Below, in pieces: positions 35,293 through 44,308 of a DNA stretch of 64,000 nucleotides. The notes under the pieces were generated by a model. It searched no databases. It was not told where the DNA came from and was given only the letters and a program-made list of their open reading frames with translations. Made by a program: the position numbers and the translations under genes. Position 1 is the stretch's first letter. Each line of letters begins with the position of its first letter. The stretch covers positions 682,001-746,000 of the forward strand of contig NZ_BAABIA010000003.1 of the NCBI RefSeq assembly GCF_039542385.1. The letters run 5' to 3'. This DNA comes from Prosthecobacter algae (GTDB lineage: Bacteria; Verrucomicrobiota; Verrucomicrobiia; Verrucomicrobiales; Verrucomicrobiaceae).

Positions 35293-36450
35293 TTAACGGA
35301 AGCTTTTTGCGAAGTCGTCTGCGCTGGCTTTCGCCACCACCTTGGTCTTCTGGAAGGTGCTGGCCTCTCCTTTTTCGATGAGGATGCGCTCGTAGTCGGC
35401 GGCGCTCATCGGCAGCTCAATGGCCTTGTCCTGCCAAGTGCTCAGAAGGATGGCATTGGCCAGTTCCACGCTGTGGATGCCTTCTTCGGCGGGGCTGAGG
35501 AGTTTTTCACCTTTCAGGATGGCATTCGTGAAGTTCTGCAGGATCTCCACATGCTGACCACCGCTTTCGGCCACCGGGATTTCCATGTGCCAGCTTTCTG
35601 GCATCGCAAAAGCCGCCTCGGCCTCCATGCAGAATTTGCTCATGGGCTGGCGATTGCGCTGGAAGTGGATCTTAGCGCCATCGGTCACCGTCAGGCGGCC
35701 CATTTCGGCGGAGATTTCCAGCTTGTTCACGCCAGGAGCCTCGCCTGTGGAGGTCACAAAGGTGGCGGTGGTGCCATTTTCATACTGCATCACGGCGGTG
35801 ACATCGTCCTCCACCTCGATTTCATGGAAACGGCCGAACTGGCAAAAGCCGCGAACGGTCTTCGGGGCACCGAACATCCACTGGAAGAGGTCCAGATTGT
35901 GAGGGCATTGGTTCATCAGCACGCCGCCGCCTTCGCCTTTCCAGGTGCCGCGCCAGCCGCCTGTGGCGTAGTAGTAGTTCGTGCGGAACCAGTTGGTGAC
36001 TTCCCAGTGCACGCGGCGGATCTGGCCCAGCTCACCACTGTCGATGAGGTCCTTCACCTTCTTGAAGCAGGCGTTGGTGCGCATGTTAAACATGGCAGCG
36101 AAGATCTTGCTCTTGTCCGTGTGGGCAGCGATGAGGCGCTCGCAGTCGGCCTTATGAACGGAAATGGGCTTCTCCACGAGGACGTGGAGGCCGTTTTGCA
36201 GGGCCTCGATACCAATAGTGGTGTGGCTGAAATGAGGCGTGCAGATGAGGATGGCATCAATGTGGCCCGACTTGATCATCTTGCTCACATCCGTGAAAGG
36301 CTGCTCGCCCTCCAGCTGGGCAGGCAGGGTGCCCACGCTTTCGCACATGGCGGTGACGCGCATTCCGGGCACTTTGCCGGCGCGAATGTTTGCGAGATGG
36401 GCCTTGCCCATGTTGCCGAGTCCAACGATGCCGAGTCTGACGGTTTCCAT
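35293..36450 (-). CDS. Gfo/Idh/MocA family oxidoreductase
   Basis: A 385-residue cytoplasmic member starting METVRLGIVGLGNMGKAHL (GLGNMG Rossmann loop). It has AILICTPHFSHTTIG, then the motif LVEKPISVHKADC and a GGGVLMNQCPHNLDLFQWMFG segment with the His/Asp pair of the active site. It has no leader peptide. A frame start at 36504 would extend it by 18 residues without similarity. It is divergent from galE across about 100 bp. The substrate is unknown, but the context of galE and other sugar dehydrogenases suggests carbohydrate metabolism. Confidence 0.9.
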   Translation of the reverse strand: METVRLGIVGLGNMGKAHLANIRAGKVPGMRVTAMCESVGTLPAQLEGEQPFTDVSKMIKSGHIDAILICTPHFSHTTIGIEALQNGLHVLVEKPISVHKADCERLIAAHTDKSKIFAAMFNMRTNACFKKVKDLIDSGELGQIRRVHWEVTNWFRTNYYYATGGWRGTWKGEGGGVLMNQCPHNLDLFQWMFGAPKTVRGFCQFGRFHEIEVEDDVTAVMQYENGTTATFVTSTGEAPGVNKLEISAEMGRLTVTDGAKIHFQRNRQPMSKFCMEAEAAFAMPESWHMEIPVAESGGQHVEILQNFTNAILKGEKLLSPAEEGIHSVELANAILLSTWQDKAIELPMSAADYERILIEKGEASTFQKTKVVAKASADDFAKSFR

Positions 36451-36550
36451 AGAGGAGGCGAGGCTAGCGAGGGGGAAAGCAGCGGTCAACTGCGATAAAG
36501 TCACCGGATTTGGTATTGCAGTCTGCCGTGCCGATGGCTAAGGGCAGGCC

Positions 36551-37558
36551 ATGGCATCCACAGGCACCCTACTCATCACTGGCGGCGCAGGCTACATCGG
36601 CTCTCACACAGTCCGGCATCTGCTCACCCTCGGTGAAAAGATTGTCGTGCTGGATAACTTGGTCTTCGGCCATCGCGAAGCCCTGCCCCTGGACCGGGTG
36701 ACCTTTGTGCATGGGGACATGGGGGATACCGCCCTCATCGAGGAACTTTTCAGCGACCACCAGCCGGAGGCCGTTCTACACTTTGCCGCCTTTGCCCAGG
36801 TGGGGGAGTCGGTGGCGGATCCGCTGAAGTATTACCGGAACAACCTCGCCGCCCCGCTCGTCCTGCTGGAGGCCATGCAACGCCACGGCTGCCGCCGGTT
36901 CATTTTTTCCTCCACCTGTGCCACGTATGGTAATCCCGTGCGGGTGCCCATGGATGAAAACCACCCCCAGGACCCGGTGAACCCCTATGGGGCTAGCAAA
37001 TGGATGCTGGAGCGCGTGCTGCGCGACTGCGACCACGCCTGGGGACTGAAGTCCGTCTTCCTGCGTTACTTCAACGCCAGCGGCTGTGATCCGGCGGGGG
37101 AAATCGGCGAAGACCATGATCCGGAAACCCATCTCATCCCGCGCATCCTCATGGCGGCCACCGGAGAGATCGAAAACATCACCGTTTTTGGCACTGACTA
37201 CCCCACCCCGGATGGCACCTGCATCCGCGATTACATCCATGTCAATGACCTGGCCACTGCCCACGCGCTGGCGCTGGATTATCTCCGGCAGGGAGGTAAT
37301 ACGGAAGCCGTCAACCTGGGCACCGGGCGCGGCTTCAGCGTCAACGAAATCATCCAGACGGCCCAGGCCGTGACCGGTAAAACCATCCCTGTGAGCTACG
37401 GCCCCCGCCGCCCGGGCGACCCGCCCGAACTCATCTGCCAGCCGACCAAGGCCAAAACCCTCCTGGGCTGGGAAGCCACCCACAAAGACCCGCGTGAGCA
37501 CATCCAAAGCGCCTGGAACTGGATGACCGGCCCGAAAAAAGGCCGCTATGCGGACTGA
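36551..37558 (+). CDS. galE: UDP-glucose 4-epimerase
   Basis: A 335-residue extended SDR protein. It has the TGGAGYIGSHTVRHL NAD loop (10-24), FSSTCATYG (Ser120-Thr122), the catalytic Tyr146 and Lys150 in NPYGASKWMLE, and the GalE-type C-terminal half LRYFNASGCDPAGEIGEDH with THLIPRIL. It interconverts UDP-glucose and UDP-galactose for galactose use or cell-surface sugars. It is single, without other gal genes. The neighbouring aquaglyceroporin lies 109 bp downstream. Confidence 0.95.
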   Translation: MASTGTLLITGGAGYIGSHTVRHLLTLGEKIVVLDNLVFGHREALPLDRVTFVHGDMGDTALIEELFSDHQPEAVLHFAAFAQVGESVADPLKYYRNNLAAPLVLLEAMQRHGCRRFIFSSTCATYGNPVRVPMDENHPQDPVNPYGASKWMLERVLRDCDHAWGLKSVFLRYFNASGCDPAGEIGEDHDPETHLIPRILMAATGEIENITVFGTDYPTPDGTCIRDYIHVNDLATAHALALDYLRQGGNTEAVNLGTGRGFSVNEIIQTAQAVTGKTIPVSYGPRRPGDPPELICQPTKAKTLLGWEATHKDPREHIQSAWNWMTGPKKGRYAD

Positions 37559-37667
37559 GTTCTCGGCACGCGCATCCACTGGCCTGCGTTCTGCACTTGT
37601 CCTTTTCATCGCATCCCGATAGAAAGGTGGGGGAAATCATTTTCCTGTCCTCACCCAACCCACCGCC

Positions 37668-38414
37668 ATGTCCACCTTCCTGGCCGAAGTCCTCGGCACC
37701 CTCATCCTCGTCCTCCTCGGGGACGGTGTCGTCGCCAATGTCGTCCTGGGCAAGACCAAGGGGAACAACTCCGGCTGGATCGTCATCACCGCAGGCTGGG
37801 CCTTTGCCGTCACCATCGCCGTGTATTGCACCAGTGCCATCAGCGGTGCCCACCTGAATCCCGCCGTCACCCTGGCCATGGCCAGCATTGGCAAATTCGA
37901 CTGGGCCCTGGTGCCCGGCTACCTCGCCGCGCAGATGTTGGGGGCCTTTCTCGGGGCCGTGCTGGTGTGGCTCAGCTACCTGCCGCATTGGAAGGAAACC
38001 TCCGATCCAGGAGCCAAACTGGGCACCTTCTGCACCGCGCCCGCCATCCGCCACCCCGTGTCCAATCTCATCTGCGAAGCCATTGGCACGGCTATGCTTG
38101 TCATCGGTCTGCTGGCCATCCTCACACCTGAAAACCTCGTCCCCGGCACCGGCTTTGACAAAGCCTTCTCCCCTGCCCTCGTCGGCATCCTAGTCTGGTC
38201 CATCGGTCTCTCCCTGGGCGGCCCCACCGGCTATGCCATCAATCCCGCCCGCGATCTGGGCCCCCGCCTTGCCCACGCTCTTCTGCCCATCTCTGGCAAA
38301 GGCGGCAGCGACTGGGCCTATGCGTGGATTCCCGTCCTCGGGCCCATCCTCGGTGGCATCGGTGGTGCCTTTTTGTACAAGGCTCTCTGGGCCGCCAAGA
38401 CCGTCTTGCATTGA
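37668..38414 (+). CDS. glpF: MIP family channel, glycerol facilitator type
   Basis: A 248-residue membrane protein with six transmembrane segments and two half-helix NPA motifs: GAHLNPAVTLAM and YAINPARDLGPRLAHA. The Asp after the second NPA (NPARD) and the larger loops are features of aquaglyceroporins (GlpF) rather than water-only channels. It lets glycerol and small polyols cross the inner membrane. No glycerol kinase gene is adjacent. The ATG at 37668 begins the first helix (STFLAEVLGTLILVLLGDG). Confidence 0.92.
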   Translation: MSTFLAEVLGTLILVLLGDGVVANVVLGKTKGNNSGWIVITAGWAFAVTIAVYCTSAISGAHLNPAVTLAMASIGKFDWALVPGYLAAQMLGAFLGAVLVWLSYLPHWKETSDPGAKLGTFCTAPAIRHPVSNLICEAIGTAMLVIGLLAILTPENLVPGTGFDKAFSPALVGILVWSIGLSLGGPTGYAINPARDLGPRLAHALLPISGKGGSDWAYAWIPVLGPILGGIGGAFLYKALWAAKTVLH

Positions 38415-38506
38415 GGTCTGCACCGTTGGCCTAGCTCTGTGCCAAGTCCCTTTTTCATCGTCGTTGATTGACTCCCACCCCGGTTTCCGTTCATGCTTTC
38501 ACACGC

Positions 38507-39823
38507 ATGACTTCCCGTCGTTCCTTCCTCACCTCGGCCACTACAGCCTCCCTCGCCTTTTCAGCCTTGCCGGTCTTCGGCAAGGAAGAGAAAAAGTTCC
38601 GCACCGCCCTCATCGGCAGCGGTTGGTGGGGAATGAACATTCTGCGCGAAGCAATCGCCCAGGGCCGCACCCAAGTGGTGGCCCTCTGTGATGTGGATGC
38701 AAACGTCCTGGCCAACAGCCTCGAAGATGTGAAGTCCGAGACGGGCGATGTGGCCAAAGGTTACAAGGATTGCCGCGAGATGCTGGCTGAGGCCAAGCCG
38801 GACATCGTCATCATCGCCACGCCGGATCACTGGCATGCGCTACAATCCATCGCCTGCTGCAAGGCGGGAGCCCACGTCTTTGTGGAAAAGCCCACCGGCC
38901 ACACCATCCATGAAAGCCGCGCCATGGTGCAGGCAGCCAAGGAGGCAGGCGTCGTCGTCCAGGTGGGGCTGCATCGCCGCATCGGCCCGCATCATGTCGA
39001 GGCCATGAACTTCCTGAAATCAGGCAAAGTCGGCAAGGTGGGCATGGTGCGCCTGTTTGCCGACAGCAAAGGCGGCCCGGAAGCCCCCAAGCCCAACAGC
39101 AAGATCCCCGAAGGCCTGGACTGGGACCTGTGGTGTGGCCCGGCCCCCATGCGCCCTTTCAACACCAAAATGCATCCCGGCGGATGGCGCAGCTTCCTCG
39201 ACTATGCCAATGGCACCATGGGCGACTGGGGCGTCCACTGGCTGGACCAGATCCTGTGGTGGAGCGGTGAGAAAGGTCCGAAAAAAGTCTTCTGCACGGG
39301 CGGCCGTCCCATCTTTGGCGAGGCCATCCTGAATGAAAAGGAACAGACCACCGATGCCCCGGATCATCAGGTGGCCACCTTTGAGTTCGAGCACTTCACC
39401 GCCGTCTGGGAGCATCGGAAGTTTGCGGAGAACAACAACGAGAAGCACAAGATTGGTGCCTACTTCTATGGTGAAAAAGGCGTGCTCCACATTGGCTGGC
39501 GCGATGGCTGGACCTTCTACCCCGTGAACGCCAAGGAAGCCCCCACCCATGGCGACCATCAGCTCCAGGAACCGGACGGCCACAACATCGCCCTGCTCTG
39601 GGAAGATTTCATCAAGGCCATCGAGACGGGCAGCAAACCCGTGGCCGACATCGAAAGCGCCCATCGTTCCAGTTGCCTGCCCATGCTCGCCATGCTGAGC
39701 TGGAAGGCCGGCCGCAGCATCGCCTGGGATGCCGAAAAGGAAGTCATCATCGGCGATCCGGAAGCGAGCAAACTCCTCAGCCGGGAATACCGTGGACCAT
39801 GGGTTTATCCCGCCCCCCACTAG
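38507..39823 (+). CDS. Gfo/Idh/MocA family oxidoreductase with Tat leader
   Basis: A 438-residue exported member with the twin-arginine leader MTSRRSFLTSATTASLAFSA. The Rossmann segment is ALIGSGWWGMNILREA, followed by VIIATPDHWHALQ and the motif VFVEKPTGHTIHES. The domain after it has GLHRRIGPHHVEAMNFL and MGDWGVHWLDQILWW. This subtype is abundant in Planctomycetes and Verrucomicrobia and is thought to act on sugars in the periplasm. An in-frame ATG at 38468 would hide the leader and is not used. Confidence 0.92.
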   Translation: MTSRRSFLTSATTASLAFSALPVFGKEEKKFRTALIGSGWWGMNILREAIAQGRTQVVALCDVDANVLANSLEDVKSETGDVAKGYKDCREMLAEAKPDIVIIATPDHWHALQSIACCKAGAHVFVEKPTGHTIHESRAMVQAAKEAGVVVQVGLHRRIGPHHVEAMNFLKSGKVGKVGMVRLFADSKGGPEAPKPNSKIPEGLDWDLWCGPAPMRPFNTKMHPGGWRSFLDYANGTMGDWGVHWLDQILWWSGEKGPKKVFCTGGRPIFGEAILNEKEQTTDAPDHQVATFEFEHFTAVWEHRKFAENNNEKHKIGAYFYGEKGVLHIGWRDGWTFYPVNAKEAPTHGDHQLQEPDGHNIALLWEDFIKAIETGSKPVADIESAHRSSCLPMLAMLSWKAGRSIAWDAEKEVIIGDPEASKLLSREYRGPWVYPAPH

Positions 39824-39893
39824 ACCGCGAGCACTTCCAGCCTTTCAGTCAGCGAGCTTCATCAAAACCTGCAGAGGTTCACAAACTTCCATC

Positions 39894-40718
39894 ATGAGCA
39901 ATGTGACCCGTCTTGGCAGACTTTGGATGACCGTCATCGCGATGACGGTGGGCCCAGTTTCGGCCATGGAGCAAGACCGTGTCATTTATCGGGATGAAGG
40001 AGGGGAACTCCATCAACTGTATAACGAAAAACCTGCGGTCAATGTTTTGATGTGGCATCCCAAGGGAGGTCAACCTGAGACGGTTCATGATTTCAGCTCT
40101 GTTTATGGAGCCTCGCCCGACGCCTTTTACCGTGAGGGGGATCAGTTTTCAGGTTACACAGGCAGTCCTGAAGGAGGCTTGACCTACCATTTATTCACCC
40201 GCAACGAGGGGCGTTGGAAAGAAGCCATTAAGTCTCCCATGGGAAGCATCATGGTAATATTTAAATACCAGGAGTGGATATCCACTCGAAAAATAAAGAC
40301 CTATGATCGGCAAGGAAAACTACAGGAGTTTGTCGTGACGGATATTCCGCTGACTCCGATGTTCCCGGATAGTAATGCTACGCTCATTCTCCGCAACGGT
40401 CGGCCATATCACCCTCAAGGTGAGGAAAGAGGAGGGGCTATCTGGGACCAACCTTTGGAAAAGATCCTCGCGGACCATGAGGCCCGATTGAAAGCTGCGA
40501 GGGTCAAGGAACCGCAGAACTCGGCGGTGAAACCCACCGGCAAAACGCCTGCATCGGAAAAGGTTGGGGAGGCCATCGGAAAGAAAATCCTTCTGCCCGT
40601 TTCAGGGCAGGATGCAGAGAGGGGCACGGCTCTCTACTGGGCCGTCGGCGGGGGAGTGGCGGCGGTTTTCATCCTCGCCTTTTGGATGAGAAAAGCGGGT
40701 ATGGCACAGAAGGGTTAG
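39894..40718 (+). CDS. Hypothetical exported protein with C-terminal membrane helix
   Basis: A 274-residue protein that I do not recognise. It has a likely signal peptide (LGRLWMTVIAMTVGPVSAME), a soluble region with RTRKIKTYDRQGKLQEF and LILRNGRPYHPQGEE, a charged Ala/Lys linker and a C-terminal transmembrane helix (TALYWAVGGGVAAVFILAFW). The pattern suggests a periplasmic domain anchored at its C-terminus. An upstream frame that starts inside the preceding gene is not favoured. Just after the stop come tandem 91-bp repeats. Confidence 0.7.
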   Translation: MSNVTRLGRLWMTVIAMTVGPVSAMEQDRVIYRDEGGELHQLYNEKPAVNVLMWHPKGGQPETVHDFSSVYGASPDAFYREGDQFSGYTGSPEGGLTYHLFTRNEGRWKEAIKSPMGSIMVIFKYQEWISTRKIKTYDRQGKLQEFVVTDIPLTPMFPDSNATLILRNGRPYHPQGEERGGAIWDQPLEKILADHEARLKAARVKEPQNSAVKPTGKTPASEKVGEAIGKKILLPVSGQDAERGTALYWAVGGGVAAVFILAFWMRKAGMAQKG

Positions 40719-40731
40719 ACTTGGTGAACGT

Positions 40732-40913
40732 GGTTTTGGCTGCGGTGACCCTCCCTCACCTTGGCCTCTCCCAAGGGGAGAGGGAACTCGACTTTGGAAG
40801 CTCGGGATGGGGGAGCGAACGAGGTTTTGCCTGCTGCGACCCTCCCTCACCTTGGCCTCTCCCAGGGGAAGAGGGAACGTGGTTTTGGAAGCTCGGGATG
40901 GAGGAGCGAACGA
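40732..40913. repeat. Tandem duplication of a 91-bp intergenic repeat
   Basis: Two adjacent copies of exactly 91 bp (40732-40822 and 40823-40913) share most positions, both containing CCTCCCTCACCTTGGCCTCT and ending GGAGCGAACGA. Each unit carries the inverted repeat CCTCTCCC(A)AGGGGAGAGG, which can fold as a short hairpin. The CCCTCTCCC/GGGAGAGGG core resembles intergenic hairpin repeats seen in many bacterial genomes. They lie between convergent genes. Confidence 0.85.
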
Positions 40914-40944
40914 AGACGATCCGAGGGAGACCGAGCTTCCAAAA
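40883..40944. repeat. 14-bp perfect inverted repeat between convergent genes
   Basis: TTTTGGAAGCTCGG at 40883-40896 is perfectly complementary to CCGAGCTTCCAAAA at 40931-40944, with a 34-nt spacer. The left arm lies in the second 91-bp repeat. It may mark a degraded third, inverted repeat copy or a factor-independent transcription barrier for the genes ending at 40718 and 40953. Confidence 0.6.
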
Positions 40945-40952
40945 AACGCGAC

Positions 40953-43900
40953 TTACGGTGCGATGATCTGGCTGGTGCTGCCGTCACCGAAGGTGATGTA
41001 GAGCACCATGCGACCCGTGTTATCCATGACTGGCTGTTCCCAGCGACGATCGGTTTGAAGGGAACCTGGAAGGTCTATCTTGGTGACGGTTTTGCTGCCT
41101 TCGCTCGTGGGGATGACATCGCCCTTTCTCAGGACGAGGGTTAGGGCACCGCCGTTGGGGGCGCTTTTCCAGAGGCCTTGGTTGTTTTCAGCCACCGTGT
41201 CACCGCCAGCGAGGTTGCCGATGAAAGCGTATTGATTGTCCCCACCGACCACGGGCAAGTCAAAGCCGCTGAAGGTGGCCCCGGTGGTGCCTGGGGCCGC
41301 ATCGTTCACGGTGACGGCGAGCTGCATGGTGCCGGAGAGATCGGCGTAGATGGCGTGGCGATCCGCCGGAGAAGCGCTGGTGAAGTCGCCATTGGCATCC
41401 AGCCAGGCTTTCCAGGCCCCACGATTGGTGGTGGTGAGCCAGCCGCCCCAGGGGTTGCCCACACGGGTGCCGACGGGCAGGTTGGAAACGACGCTGCTGT
41501 CATCCCCACGACGCAGGATGCAGGTGAGGCTGGCCGGATTGTCCGCATCCACACGCCAGATGCCGTCGTTGCGGGTGCTGCTGCTGTTGTCACCATTTGC
41601 ATTGAGGGAGGCGCGGAAGGCGATGACGCCCCCGCTGCCGATGGAGGGACGATAGACTTTCAAGAAAGTGGCTCCCGAGGTGCCGGGGGCCGTCTCGCCC
41701 GAGAAGACGACCTTGCTGGTGGCTCCGGCCACGGGTTGATACCAGATGCCTTCTTTGTTGCCGGGGGTGGTGATGGCGGAGAAGACAAAATTGCCTGCGC
41801 TGTCCATGCGGCCTGGGTCGGAGTAGCTGCCAGCGAGGTTGGCGAAGTCCACGGCGGTGCCGGGGGCGTCTTCACCTTCGGTGGCAACGACGCTGATGGT
41901 GGTGGCGGCCCCGTTGATGCTAGCGCGCAGGAGGGCGGTCTTGGTGCTGGCTCCTTTGTAAGTGACGGAGAAGGCCGCCTGGCCGGTGCTGGCCCCGGTG
42001 GTGGCGGTGGCGTAGATGCCGGAGGCAAATTTGGCCACTTTCACGCCGGCGAGACCGGGTACGTTGTCATCTTCCCGCAGCAGGAGATTGAGGCCAGTGC
42101 CGCCCAATTCGCTCCACAGGCCGGTGTCATTGTCAGCCGTGACGCCGCCGATGCCGATGTTCAGGGTGCCCAGGAAACTAACATCGCCGCCCGCGCTGAT
42201 GCCAGGGACCTCTGGTAGGGTGGAAAACTGGGCCGTGGCCACATCCGGCACGGTGGTGCCGCTGCGGGCGAGGAGGAAAAGATTTCCCCCAGCGGTCTTC
42301 CACAAACCGGAGGAACTGGCCAAAGTCACCGCAGGGCTGCCCGTGCCGATCTCAAGCGTCCCAGGGAACACCAGGTGGCCATTGTCTGCGAGGAAGCCAC
42401 CCCGGCGCAGGAGGCCGAAGTCGCCGATGCTGGTGGTTCCATCACCACCCGGGGCGGAACCTGCGGAGACCACATCGCCCAGCGTAGTGGGTACCGGCTC
42501 AGGCAGGGTGGGGCCTGAGGAGTAAATGTAAGTTTCGCCGCTGTCGTAAGGCGTGTTCGCGATGGGGAAGCTCACCAGGTCAAAGGTCTGCGGCCCGGTG
42601 CCGGTGCCCTGGACGGTGAAGTTGTAGGAGGTCTCGCTGGCGTCATTGGTGGTGAAGCTCACCTCACCCGCACGGACGCCTGTGGTGGTGGGATCAAACC
42701 GGATGGTGAAGGTGGTGGTGCCACCGCTGATGCCCACATTGTTTGACGGTGTGGCCGTGATGCTGAAGTCCCCCGTCACCGCGAGGCTGGCAATGGTGAG
42801 GACGGCGGTGCCGCTGTTGGTGATGGTGAAGGTGTGCTCCACCTGACCGCCAGCGACCGGGGTGCTGCCAAAGTCGGTGCCATTGGCCAAAGCCGGCACC
42901 GTCGCCCCATCGGCCACATTATTGCCCGCGTAGGAAACGGCGATCTCAGGGGCAGGAGCGGCGAGAGTATTGAAGGTATTCACACTGCTGTAGCTCGTGC
43001 CGGAACTGTTCGTGGCATAGGCTTTGTAGCTGTAGGCACTGCTGGCCGTGAGGCTGGTGGCATTCCGCGTGAAGGCCCCGGTGCTGAAGGTCCCGCTCTC
43101 CGTGAGCACCGTCACATTCGCCCCGCCGATCTCCGGGTTCGCATTCTGCGAAGTCAGTGCATAGACCACGCCGCGTGCGGTGGCATCGGCCCCGCCGGTG
43201 GCGGAAATCGTGCCGCCCAAGGTGGCCGTGTTGTGCGTGACGGCGGTGCTCGTCGGGGTGGTGACGGTGGGGGGGGACCCCTCAGGAGTGGCCGTGCCCT
43301 TGATGATTGTGGACGCAGCCCCTGAAGACCAAATATCGGCCCCGTTGGTCGTGCACCAGATCGCATTCAAACTGCTGACAGTGCCGGTAGATTGAGTAGT
43401 CCAGGTGGTTCCGTCCCATCTCGAAGCAAAGCCACTGATGTCCCCGGCGACATAGATGTTATTGGCAGAAGTCCCCGTGATGCCACGGATACTCCCAACT
43501 GATGTGGCTGCAGGCATCCCTGTTGTATTGAACCGAGATATGGTAGAACCGTCCCATTTCAAAATCGTGACCACCCCTCCAGAAGAAGCACCGCCGATCC
43601 AGACATTGTTTGCATCAGTTCCCCAAATAGAAAACAAGGTGGTGTTTGGAAGCAAGGCCGGCGTCAGCGTATAATTGACGGTTGACCAACTGGTGCCATC
43701 ATAATGCACGATTCCGGTGCTGTTGCCGACCGCCCAAATATCGGTAGGCGAGGACCCCCAAATGGCGCGCAGGCCTGTCGTGTGGGTGTACTGTGTGCTC
43801 CAGCTAGTGCCGTTCCATTTGATGATCGGACCAAACTCACCGTTGTCCGCCACGGCCCAAATGTTATTAGGCGCAGTTCCCCAAATGTTGTAAATGAAGT

Positions 43901-44273
43901 AGGGGCCGTTAGTGCCGCCAGCTTCAAGTCCGCTGATATGAGTCGTCCAGGTGCTGCCATCATAGTGCATCATACTGGCTTCACGCGTGCCAACCCAGAT
44001 GTTAGTCGCACTGGTACCCCAAACACTGTAGAGTGCTTTTTGCACAGGTGAAGACTGAGCAGCCCACACCGAACCGTTCCATTTCAAAAGGGCAGGAACC
44101 GAGGTCGTCCCTCCTACAGCCCAAACATTGTTTGCATCCACGCCCCAAAGGTTGCGCAAGTTGGATGAAACAGGAGAATTGGAAGTCTGTGTCGTCCAAG
44201 TCGCCGCAGTGGTGTGAACCTGGCCAGCAAACCACAAAACGGCAAATGTGAGAAAAGGAATGAAAGCTTTCAT
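40953..44273 (-). CDS. Large secreted protein: beta-propeller, fibronectin-like, choice-of-anchor D and tandem repeats
   Basis: A 1106-residue protein with signal peptide MKAFIPFLTFAVLWFAGQ. Residues about 30-330 hold seven repeats of the pattern (S/A)IWGTxxNNIWAVGG, each probably one blade of a beta-propeller. A fibronectin-III-like segment (GADATARGVVYALTSQNANP) follows. Next comes a choice-of-anchor D-type domain (FGSTPVAGGQVEHTFTITNSGTAVL) and then repeats of about 100 residues with the pattern GLWxxxxGxLxLLLRxGDxxPG. The N-terminus points to export; no autotransporter barrel is present. It shares a nearly identical 290-bp block with the adjacent upstream gene. Likely an extracellular or cell-surface protein, function unknown. 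Confidence 0.8.
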   Translation of the reverse strand: MKAFIPFLTFAVLWFAGQVHTTAATWTTQTSNSPVSSNLRNLWGVDANNVWAVGGTTSVPALLKWNGSVWAAQSSPVQKALYSVWGTSATNIWVGTREASMMHYDGSTWTTHISGLEAGGTNGPYFIYNIWGTAPNNIWAVADNGEFGPIIKWNGTSWSTQYTHTTGLRAIWGSSPTDIWAVGNSTGIVHYDGTSWSTVNYTLTPALLPNTTLFSIWGTDANNVWIGGASSGGVVTILKWDGSTISRFNTTGMPAATSVGSIRGITGTSANNIYVAGDISGFASRWDGTTWTTQSTGTVSSLNAIWCTTNGADIWSSGAASTIIKGTATPEGSPPTVTTPTSTAVTHNTATLGGTISATGGADATARGVVYALTSQNANPEIGGANVTVLTESGTFSTGAFTRNATSLTASSAYSYKAYATNSSGTSYSSVNTFNTLAAPAPEIAVSYAGNNVADGATVPALANGTDFGSTPVAGGQVEHTFTITNSGTAVLTIASLAVTGDFSITATPSNNVGISGGTTTFTIRFDPTTTGVRAGEVSFTTNDASETSYNFTVQGTGTGPQTFDLVSFPIANTPYDSGETYIYSSGPTLPEPVPTTLGDVVSAGSAPGGDGTTSIGDFGLLRRGGFLADNGHLVFPGTLEIGTGSPAVTLASSSGLWKTAGGNLFLLARSGTTVPDVATAQFSTLPEVPGISAGGDVSFLGTLNIGIGGVTADNDTGLWSELGGTGLNLLLREDDNVPGLAGVKVAKFASGIYATATTGASTGQAAFSVTYKGASTKTALLRASINGAATTISVVATEGEDAPGTAVDFANLAGSYSDPGRMDSAGNFVFSAITTPGNKEGIWYQPVAGATSKVVFSGETAPGTSGATFLKVYRPSIGSGGVIAFRASLNANGDNSSSTRNDGIWRVDADNPASLTCILRRGDDSSVVSNLPVGTRVGNPWGGWLTTTNRGAWKAWLDANGDFTSASPADRHAIYADLSGTMQLAVTVNDAAPGTTGATFSGFDLPVVGGDNQYAFIGNLAGGDTVAENNQGLWKSAPNGGALTLVLRKGDVIPTSEGSKTVTKIDLPGSLQTDRRWEQPVMDNTGRMVLYITFGDGSTSQIIAP
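42971..43260. repeat. Copy 1 of a 290-bp near-identical coding block
   Basis: This part of the large propeller-protein gene is almost identical at the DNA level to 45669-45958 in the neighbouring gene. The encoded GADATARGVVYALTSQNANP stretch and what follows (EIGGANVTVLTESGTFSTGA) are unchanged. The two proteins otherwise differ greatly. Confidence 0.85.
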
Positions 44274-44308
44274 CGGATAATAAATTTTTACAGAACTCAC
44301 AAAGACAC

